Below the pieces are notes generated by a model that was not told where the DNA came from, did not search any database, and saw only the letters and a program-made list of their open reading frames with translations. The translations under genes were made by a program, and so were the position numbers. DNA of 11,508 bases from Bacteroidota bacterium (GTDB lineage: Bacteria > Bacteroidota > Bacteroidia > Cytophagales > Cyclobacteriaceae): the NCBI GenBank assembly GCA_023417785.1, contig JAEZEH010000171.1, forward strand, positions 1 to 11,508. The letters are read 5' to 3'. Positions 7,111 to 11,508 of the stretch are shown here, one piece after another (positions within the stretch are counted from its first letter, which is position 1; each line of letters starts with the position of its first letter).

Positions 7111-7293
7111 TGGATAAAGCTCTCAGTCCGGAATTAATGCAACTTCACAGCCCAACACGGGCAAACCACCCCCAATTCTTTCAACTGGCTGTAACAGTGC
7201 TTACATGTCGGCACCGTCGAACGAAGCCTGTTTGGTCAAAATGGATTGGTTTAGCGGTATGATGGTTGGGAACCACAGGCAACATTGCATGTA

Positions 7294-7315
7294 GACTGGA
7301 CAAAGACTGGACAAA
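7294..7315 (+). repeat. Exact 11-bp tandem duplication
   Basis: GACTGGACAAA occurs twice with no gap, at 7294-7304 and 7305-7315. It is either a recent replication-slippage event or a direct-repeat binding site. Confidence 0.8.
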
Positions 7316-7457
7316 CATAACAGGAAGGCCCCATTTCTCATTGGCGGTTTCGTTGACAACAACCAAAAAAAGTACAACCGGGATCAAAAATTAGTCTCAA
7401 TCCAAAACGCGGGTTGTAGAGAATTTACGTTACGTGTATCAAAAAACTTTACCAGCC

Positions 7458-7997
7458 ATGGCAATTGTTACAAATAACGATCTCACTCTCGGTTTGCGCG
7501 GACGCGTTGGCAAATATCTTGTTTTCCGTACGTTTGGCGGCAAGACCATTGCAAGCCATACGCCAAGAAGGCCCGATCCTGGGAAACAAAGCGACGCACA
7601 GCGAAAGACCCGCACGACGTTCAGGGAGGCCACCGCATGGGCAGTACAAACTTTGCAGGATCCGGAACAACGGCGTTATTTCGAGCAACGCGCCAGAGAT
7701 ACCGGACTAACCAATGCATACACGGCAGCGGTTCAGGAACGCATGCGGTCGTCACGCGGTTTGAATGAAGATCGTGTTTCCATCAGAGAAAACACCGTAA
7801 TAAATGAAAAATCAAAGTCGACACCAGTAGCCCGCGCTCCAGAGGCGAGTCATTCGAAAGAAACTGCATGCCTTCTACGCCAACGAATGTTTTCGTTCCC
7901 GGCATCTGTAGCGTCAAGGAAACCGATTGTAAACCCGACACGTACCTATCCCGTTGGGGCACGCAGCTTGGATAAAATTGAAACTAAGCCCCCTTGA
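7458..7997 (+). CDS. Bacteroidota-type small basic protein (GLRGxVG..VFR family), hypothetical
   Basis: From ATG 7458 the product has 179 aa. Its first ~100 residues fit a widespread but uncharacterised Bacteroidota family. The hallmarks are a GLRGRVGKYLVFRTFGGKT start, a basic TPRRPDPGKQS segment, an RxxFREATAWA helix, an LQDPEQRRYFEQRA helix, and an NAYTAAVQERMR end. That part is basic and has no signal peptide or membrane helix. The remaining ~75 residues are low-complexity, Ser/Pro/Arg-rich and unlike the family as I know it, so they may be a disordered extension or run-on. The frame is open from an ATG at 7434, but family members begin MA-, which favours 7458. The function of the family is not known to me. 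It stands alone, with a 381-bp gap upstream and a 154-bp gap downstream. Confidence 0.72.
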   Translation: MAIVTNNDLTLGLRGRVGKYLVFRTFGGKTIASHTPRRPDPGKQSDAQRKTRTTFREATAWAVQTLQDPEQRRYFEQRARDTGLTNAYTAAVQERMRSSRGLNEDRVSIRENTVINEKSKSTPVARAPEASHSKETACLLRQRMFSFPASVASRKPIVNPTRTYPVGARSLDKIETKPP

Positions 7998-8151
7998 TGC
8001 ATTACCGTCGGATAGCCTGGGCGTTTAGCAGCTCAGGTACTCGCCCCCCAATCGGCTCGATTCCTGAGCAAGTCAACCGCCAGGACAAATGGAAATGAAA
8101 TGACCGTTAGCTGATTCGTCAGTCGCATCTTATTATATTGCCGAAAAAACT

Positions 8152-8352
8152 ATGATGACCGACAGAGACCTCCGCAAACTTGAAGGTACAATCCGTAAAA
8201 AAATGGAAGACATCAAAGCACAGCGCGTGAGTTTGAAAGATTCCGGTATCGGTGGAATGATGAACTCGCTTAAAAAGGCGGACGAAGCGCTTTACGAAAA
8301 AATATTTCCCGAATACAAACAGATGGTGAAGGACTTTAATATTTTTAAGTAG
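8152..8352 (+). CDS. Small charged hypothetical protein
   Basis: A 66-aa ORF, strongly alpha-helical in composition, with many Lys, Glu, Asp and Met residues and no signal peptide or membrane segment. Two helix-like regions (about 4-28 and 36-62) surround a Gly-rich turn (DSGIGGMMN). A second ATG follows immediately at 8155. A TATATTG at 8134-8140 is a possible promoter box. A heptad repeat array begins two bases after its TAG stop. I recognise no family. The regular charge pattern and good start region support it being real. Confidence 0.6.
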   Translation: MMTDRDLRKLEGTIRKKMEDIKAQRVSLKDSGIGGMMNSLKKADEALYEKIFPEYKQMVKDFNIFK

Positions 8353-8353
8353 A

Positions 8354-8438
8354 CTGTAACCAGTTGCCGGTTACCCTGTTGCCAGTTGCCGGTTACCAGT
8401 TGCCGGTTACCAGTTGCCAGTTGCCGGTTACCAGTTGC
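8354..8438 (+). repeat. Heptanucleotide array, C[AG]GTT[GA]C family (array 1)
   Basis: About twelve consecutive 7-bp units with one single-base slip at 8375-8382. The two main variants are CAGTTGC and CGGTTAC. In four places they alternate as an exact 14-bp pair (starting at 8361, 8383, 8397 and 8418). The array starts right after the stop of the 66-aa gene and ends about 180 bases before the second TPR gene. It has no coding explanation. Confidence 0.9.
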
Positions 8439-8453
8439 CAGGTCCTCCTAACG

Positions 8454-8470
8454 GTGACACTACTTGTCAC
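8454..8470. other. Perfect 6-bp inverted repeat beside array 1
   Basis: GTGACA (8454-8459) and TGTCAC (8465-8470) flank a 5-base loop, just past the heptad array. No T-run follows. It may be a hairpin or a symmetric protein site. Confidence 0.35.
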
Positions 8471-8572
8471 TCGCCCATGCTAAATTTCGGGCATAAACAC
8501 GATGCCTCGAAAAGGAAGCCGTGTTTTAAAAGATCCTTCCCATCCCTTTCCCTCAAAGGAGTTATCGGTTAT

Positions 8573-8588
8573 AGGCATGCGTATGCCT
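8573..8588. promoter_or_regulatory. Inverted repeat upstream of the second TPR gene
   Basis: AGGCAT (8573-8578) and ATGCCT (8583-8588) are exact inverted copies separated by GCGT. The site ends 31 bases before the TPR start codon, in the region where a promoter or 5' leader would lie. It could be an operator or leader hairpin; function is not shown. Confidence 0.35.
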
Positions 8589-8619
8589 TGAGCATGAAAA
8601 CATTAACTAAAACGGTATT

Positions 8620-9465
8620 ATGAAACTACAATTTGCTGGCCTCTTTGTGCTTTTCTCACTCCCCTCCCTCGCCCAGGATTTATACCCTACCTTCACCTAT
8701 CGTAAAGCATCCGATTCTATTGCGTGGACGTCGGCGTGGGAAAAGTACGAAAACGGAAGGTATAAGGAAGCAATAAACGTTCTTGATAAACTGCCACGTG
8801 CTTATCGGGCCGATGCCGCGACCTATCGTTTAAAAGCACTGTGTCTTACGGAGTTGAAAGAGTATACCGCCGCGCTGTATTGGTTGGGAGGTGCAATGTT
8901 TGAGGCCCCCGACAACTACGGCTTACTTAAAGATCGCGCGCAGGTTCGATATTACCAGAAAGACTATCGCGCGCAGGCCGCTGATCTTGCTGCCTACCTG
9001 CATTTTGTGAAAGACGACACGGCAGCGATCTATAACTACGTCCTTGCCGTAATGGAACTTGGCGAATATGAAAAAGGAACAGCCATGCTCGAGACCTTTG
9101 AATTCAAAGATTCCGGTCTGCATGCCTTGTCTGGGGAATGTTATCTGCAGCAAGGAATGTTTAATATGGCAGTTTATGCCTTAAATGCAGGGTTGGAGGT
9201 TTTTCCGCAAGACACTTATCTCCACACCAAACTCGTTATTGCTCACTTTTATCTTTCCGAATACGATCTGGCACTGGAAACGACGGAAAAGCTGATCGCG
9301 CTGGCCCCCGAAGATGGCTATTCCTACGCACTGCGTGGCTGGATCTATGAAGAGATGGATCGCATGTTCGACGCGCGCGTCAGTTTTGAGCTTGCGGAAT
9401 ACTATGGTTATGAATTCGACTATGAAGACGAAGAGGACGACGAAGATGAAGGCGACTACTATTGA
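8620..9465 (+). CDS. Secreted TPR-repeat protein with acidic tail, paralogue of the gene at 2533
   Basis: A 281-aa exported protein. Residues 1-18 form a signal peptide (SLA before Gln19). The mature part is a chain of TPR-like helices (about 38-60, 63-96, 98-130, 134-163, 167-199, 203-262), so a protein-binding scaffold in the periplasm is the likely role. Compared with the protein at 2533 it aligns without gaps over about 247 residues, with about 100 identities by hand count. The shared blocks include YRAQAADL (116-123), KLIAL (224-228) and the AL..WIY stretch (237-243). Unlike its paralogue it ends in a run of Asp, Glu and Tyr (from about residue 267), which could bind cations or basic partners. 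A 59-aa ORF starts 42 bases downstream and may be co-transcribed. No catalytic motif is present. Confidence 0.88.
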   Translation: MKLQFAGLFVLFSLPSLAQDLYPTFTYRKASDSIAWTSAWEKYENGRYKEAINVLDKLPRAYRADAATYRLKALCLTELKEYTAALYWLGGAMFEAPDNYGLLKDRAQVRYYQKDYRAQAADLAAYLHFVKDDTAAIYNYVLAVMELGEYEKGTAMLETFEFKDSGLHALSGECYLQQGMFNMAVYALNAGLEVFPQDTYLHTKLVIAHFYLSEYDLALETTEKLIALAPEDGYSYALRGWIYEEMDRMFDARVSFELAEYYGYEFDYEDEEDDEDEGDYY

Positions 9466-9507
9466 CTATTGTGTACTACAGCAAACCAGAATATTTAATA
9501 ACAATTG

Positions 9508-9687
9508 ATGAATAAATCAAATGACACACCGATTCAGGAAGACCCTGACGAAGTAATGAAAATGAAAGTAAGATACAGCGAAGCTTACCTGAGGATGCTG
9601 ATGGAGGAATCAGCGTGGGAAGAAAATGATAAACAGAATACGGATCCGCAAGACGAAGATGGATCCCCGTTCCAAAGAACAGAGTAA
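9508..9687 (+). CDS. Small acidic hypothetical protein
   Basis: A 59-aa soluble ORF, strongly acidic, with one likely helix (VMKMKVRYSEAYLRMLMEE) between disordered ends. It starts 42 bases after the second TPR gene on the same strand, so co-transcription is plausible. An in-frame TTG lies one codon upstream of the ATG. No family is recognised and it is not related to the 61-aa ORF behind the first TPR gene. Its composition and placement make it credible but unproven. Confidence 0.55.
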   Translation: MNKSNDTPIQEDPDEVMKMKVRYSEAYLRMLMEESAWEENDKQNTDPQDEDGSPFQRTE

Positions 9688-9749
9688 CTGACTTAGGAAT
9701 ACATTGTAAATTCCGGGATATGACCACAGAATTCACTGAATCTGAATTG

Positions 9750-9792
9750 GTAACGGCGTAACCAGCAACGGGAAACTGGCAACTGGCAACTC
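9750..9792 (-). repeat. Heptanucleotide array, C[AG]GTT[GA]C family in inverted orientation (array 2)
   Basis: Six units read on the - strand as GAGTTGC, CAGTTGC, CAGTTTC, CCGTTGC, TGGTTAC and an eight-base GCCGTTAC. The sequence family is the same as array 1 at 8354-8438, but in the opposite direction. Together the two arrays bracket the second TPR gene and its small partner. Confidence 0.85.
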
Positions 9793-9924
9793 TTCCTCCC
9801 CGCTGCAGGGCTCCTTGATTTTCATAAGCTGCGTTTCCGAATCGGAGAGCCTACGGCAAAGTTCAGGCATGGACATAGTAAAGTTTTCGCAATTTCGGTG
9901 GGCCCTTAAGTCGGACAAAAGGGG

Positions 9925-9959
9925 AACTAGAAACTTGAACCCTGAACCCTGAACCCTAA
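9925..9959 (+). repeat. Heptanucleotide array, A[AC]C[CT]T[GA]A family (array 3)
   Basis: Five 7-bp units in perfect phase, including two exact copies of ACCCTGA, preceded by AACTTGA and followed by ACCCTAA. There are no spacer bases. Confidence 0.85.
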
Positions 9960-10027
9960 TACTCATGAGTCTCTCGCAGATCCCGCTGATCGCGCGGAAG
10001 AATACGCGGAATTGGACCCGTCTTTAA

Positions 10028-10083
10028 AACTTGAAGCTTGGACCTTGAAACTTAAGACGTAAACCTTGAAACTAAAAACTAAG
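10028..10083 (+). repeat. Heptanucleotide array, A[AC]C[CT]T[GA]A family (array 4)
   Basis: Eight 7-bp units in unbroken phase, with AACTTGA first, ACCTTGA twice and AACTAAG last. The right end overlaps the stop codon and last three codons of the lipoprotein gene on the - strand. Confidence 0.8.
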
Positions 10084-10404
10084 CGACTCCCTCCGATACT
10101 TCGCGGCCTCGCGGCCAGACTTCGACTTCTCGCGGACTGTTTTGGGTTTCTTGTATTTTTTGGTTTTCACTTTGCGCGACTTTGACGGCGCACCATACCC
10201 TGGCATTGAATATGCCGCCCGCGCCGAAGCGGACTGGCTAGCGTTAGGGGCGCATCCACTGAGAAATAAAAGGCTTATAAAACACAAGCATATAGCGACT
10301 TTAGAAATTGGCGTACAAAACGAAAGGAATTTTCCTGGAGCGTCAGGACCTGGCGCCTTCACGCCTGGACCCTGAATTTTGAATTTTGAAACTGCATTCT
10401 GCAT
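10072..10404 (-). CDS. Short basic lipoprotein, start codon uncertain
   Basis: A frame ending at 10072 contains a clear lipoprotein signal: SKVAICLCFISLLFLSGC, with the lipidated Cys encoded near 10252-10254. The mature part of about 60 residues is polar, then very basic (Lys, Arg and Ser in SRKVKTKKYKKPKTVREK), and should sit in the periplasm attached to a membrane. The coordinates use the nearest ATG upstream, at 10402-10404, but that start lies inside heptad array 5 and would place 50 residues before the Cys, too many for a normal signal peptide. The frame is also open to an ATG at 10506. An ATT at 10306-10308 would give a perfect 18-residue signal. Either a rare start codon is used or the repeat has displaced the original start. 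The family is not recognised. Confidence 0.6.
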   Translation of the reverse strand: MQNAVSKFKIQGPGVKAPGPDAPGKFLSFCTPISKVAICLCFISLLFLSGCAPNASQSASARAAYSMPGYGAPSKSRKVKTKKYKKPKTVREKSKSGREAAKYRRESLSF

Positions 10405-10410
10405 ACCCAA
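10341..10410 (+). repeat. Heptanucleotide array, A[AC]C[CT]T[GA]A family, degenerate (array 5)
   Basis: Ten units in phase. The clearest are ACCCTGA (10369-10375) and two copies of ATTTTGA (10376-10389). Flanking units such as GCCTTCA, CGCCTGG and TTCTGCA are more diverged. The array lies at the 5' side of the lipoprotein gene, just as array 4 lies at its 3' end. Confidence 0.7.
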
Positions 10411-10642
10411 ATAAAAGAAATAAAACGATGCCGGCGTCCCCACGGTATATGGAATGGAAAAAAATTCCTGTCTCCTTGCTACGAAGGTATTAACGGGGCG
10501 AAACATTCGGAAAGGGCCTTTTCAACACAACCTGACCAAAATGTATTGGTCTATGGTCGTAAAAGCGAAAGGTTTTGGGATACAACTCGAAAACCTAATC
10601 AGCCCATGATGGAAATCATCCACAGAAAACAGTAAAGATACT

Positions 10643-10650
10643 TATCTTGT
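10643..10650 (+). promoter_or_regulatory. Putative -7 promoter box of the gene at 10670
   Basis: TATCTTGT resembles TAnnTTTG with one T fewer, the same variant as the box before the serine hydrolase. It lies 19 bases before the start codon, similar to the spacing at the other two boxes. No convincing -33 element is visible. Confidence 0.35.
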
Positions 10651-10669
10651 CAGTGGCTGATCTTAATAC

Positions 10670-11508
10670 ATGTTACTTCGTAATCGTACACTTACAGTAC
10701 TTCTCCTGCTTTTGAGCACTGCCGTGGCCCGGGCCCAGGATAAAATAGTCGACGTTGAGCCAATTGGTGGCACGCATCGGCTTAGCTTGATTTATTTAGG
10801 CATAGACTTTACCCGCGGACAACGTGAACAGCTGAATTCCCGCGAACTGGAGTTTATTTTTTCGGTGGATGCCGACGGAGGTGCGTCCTTGTATAAAATA
10901 AACGGAATTGAAGCTTCAGATATCCTGGATAGCCTTTACGGCAAGGCGTTGCCCAACCCGTCCTTTCATCCACGCGTCGTGAACGGCGTACCGGAGGGAA
11001 CGGTTTATTTTATGTACCTCACCTTTCCGCGTTATGGTCCACGCGAAAGCTACGCATATCATTACAAAGAACCGCGACTAAGCGATTTCGAATACATTGA
11101 TACGTCAGGTCCGCGTATGGACATGCTGCTGGCAGGGATGTATCACATTCTCTCAGGCAACACACAAGATTATCTTCGTTCTCGCGGTGGTGGCAAAATA
11201 GATCTGCTTTTCACCAACGGGAAAGGTAATGGTGCCGGGCTTGCCATGAACTTTTATGGAAACGGATTGAAGCGCGCGTATCCCGTCAGCACGCTCCGAC
11301 CTCAGGAAAAAACTCAAATGGTCCTGATGGTAGGCGGCGCATACATCAGACGCTGGCAGGAGAAATCACGACGTGAGCTTTCAGCCCAGTTCGAAATAAA
11401 TTATACGATTCAAAATCTGGTAAGCGCTAAGCCTCCCCACGATAACTATTATGTCCAGGTTCAGGGAATTAGTCCGGCCTTGATTGTGAACTACTCAGTT
11501 CCACTTGG
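10670..11508 (+). CDS. Secreted protein of unknown function (3' truncated by window)
   Basis: An ATG at 10670 opens 279 codons that run off the right edge with no stop. Residues 1-22 are a signal peptide (MLLRNRTLTVLLLLLSTAVARA before Gln23), so the product is exported. The visible mature part is rich in beta-forming stretches with alternating hydrophobic and polar residues. Examples are ELEFIFSVDADGGASLYKI, TVYFMYLTF and TQMVLMVGGAYI, and the end (FEINYTIQNL, NYYVQVQGISPALIVNYSV) alternates like outer-membrane barrel strands. It could therefore be a periplasmic protein or an outer-membrane barrel with an N-terminal domain; the missing C-terminus would decide. The first ~120 residues are vaguely like a TonB C-terminal-type module, but not enough to name. 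The - strand lipoprotein gene is divergent from it. Confidence 0.8.
   Translation, partial: MLLRNRTLTVLLLLLSTAVARAQDKIVDVEPIGGTHRLSLIYLGIDFTRGQREQLNSRELEFIFSVDADGGASLYKINGIEASDILDSLYGKALPNPSFHPRVVNGVPEGTVYFMYLTFPRYGPRESYAYHYKEPRLSDFEYIDTSGPRMDMLLAGMYHILSGNTQDYLRSRGGGKIDLLFTNGKGNGAGLAMNFYGNGLKRAYPVSTLRPQEKTQMVLMVGGAYIRRWQEKSRRELSAQFEINYTIQNLVSAKPPHDNYYVQVQGISPALIVNYSVPL

Larger units (their letters stand above)
7077..7457. other. 381-bp intergenic region without a gene
   Basis: Apart from the weak hairpin at 7089-7110 and the 11-bp tandem duplication at 7294-7315, I see no gene or RNA structure. A 68-codon frame on the - strand (7181-7387) has no family resemblance and no upstream signals. 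The promoter of the gene at 7458 should lie at the right end, but no good TAnnTTTG match is visible. Confidence 0.5.
9688..10071. other. 384-bp non-coding region carrying three heptad arrays
   Basis: This gap between the 59-aa gene (+) and the lipoprotein gene (-) lies downstream of both genes, so no promoter need be here. It carries heptad array 2 (9750-9792), array 3 (9925-9959) and most of array 4 (10028-10083). Between arrays 2 and 3, the - strand has a 47-codon frame whose last 19 codons are encoded by array 2 and the sequence past it, with nothing else to support it. No strong terminator is seen. Confidence 0.6.

Noticed and set aside
7181..7387. A 68-codon - strand frame in the 7077-7457 gap
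   Set aside because: Hydrophobic start but no promoter, no family and an unbalanced composition; it spans the 11-bp duplication.
8354..8438. CRISPR array
   Set aside because: Units are 7 bp with no unique spacers, and no cas gene is present.
8414..8623. A 69-codon + strand frame before the second TPR gene
   Set aside because: It begins inside heptad array 1, has no family resemblance, and overlaps the TPR signal-peptide start by 4 bases in another frame.
8620..9792. TPR2 block as an insertion sequence or composite transposon
   Set aside because: The flanking heptad arrays are inverted, but there is no transposase, no target-site duplication and the array edges are ragged.
9733..9966. A 77-codon - strand frame (with inner ATG giving 47 codons) after the 59-aa gene
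   Set aside because: Its start and end are encoded by heptad arrays 3 and 2, and the middle part has no family resemblance. It is better explained as repeat-containing non-coding DNA, although the stretch starting MSMPELCRRLSDSETQL looks mildly protein-like.

Overview
The window looks like a chromosomal segment of a member of the Bacteroidota, most likely a Cytophagales- or Chitinophagales-type soil or freshwater bacterium. Start codons generally lack a Shine-Dalgarno sequence. Several genes have a TAnnTT(T)G box 20-25 bases before the ATG, the Bacteroidota -7 promoter type. The gene content fits too: a Lys-rich cold-shock protein, secreted TPR proteins, a DUF4242/AraC fusion regulator, and a small GLRGxVG..VFR protein. 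There are no rRNA, tRNA, CRISPR, transposase or phage structural genes. The identifications are recognition from the translations, not database searches.

Layout. 1-96: the end of an unidentified gene (+). 112-555: a cold-shock-domain protein (+) with a clear terminator at 635-667. 763-2013: a DUF819 membrane protein (-), possibly followed by a small coupled ORF. 2014-2532: a gene-free divergent region. 2533-3354: a secreted TPR protein, then a 61-aa membrane peptide. 3763-5043: a serine beta-lactamase-like hydrolase lipoprotein. 5315-5740: a secreted DUF4242 protein with a strong hairpin behind it. 5976-7076: a regulator made of DUF4242, a degenerate class III cyclase domain and an AraC DNA-binding domain. 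7458-7997: a Bacteroidota-type small basic protein. 8152-8352: a 66-aa charged protein. 8620-9465: a second TPR protein, a clear paralogue of the first, followed by a 59-aa acidic protein. 10072-about 10308: a short basic lipoprotein (-). 10670-11508: the first 279 codons of a secreted protein that runs off the window.

Three things stand out. First, the non-coding DNA from 8354 to 10410 holds five arrays of degenerate 7-bp repeats in two sequence families. The C[AG]GTT[GA]C family occurs in opposite orientations on either side of the second TPR gene. The A[AC]C[CT]T[GA]A family brackets the small lipoprotein gene. Second, two DUF4242 genes sit side by side. One is exported. The other is fused to a cyclase-like domain that has lost both metal-binding Asp positions and to an AraC output domain, suggesting a metal- or ligand-sensing one-component regulator beside an extracytoplasmic partner. 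A 7-bp inverted repeat lies upstream of the regulator. Third, the two TPR genes are ungapped paralogues, about 40% identical by hand count over 247 residues, 5.3 kb apart, and each is followed by an unrelated ORF of about 60 codons.

Most of the other genes look like independent single-gene units rather than one operon.
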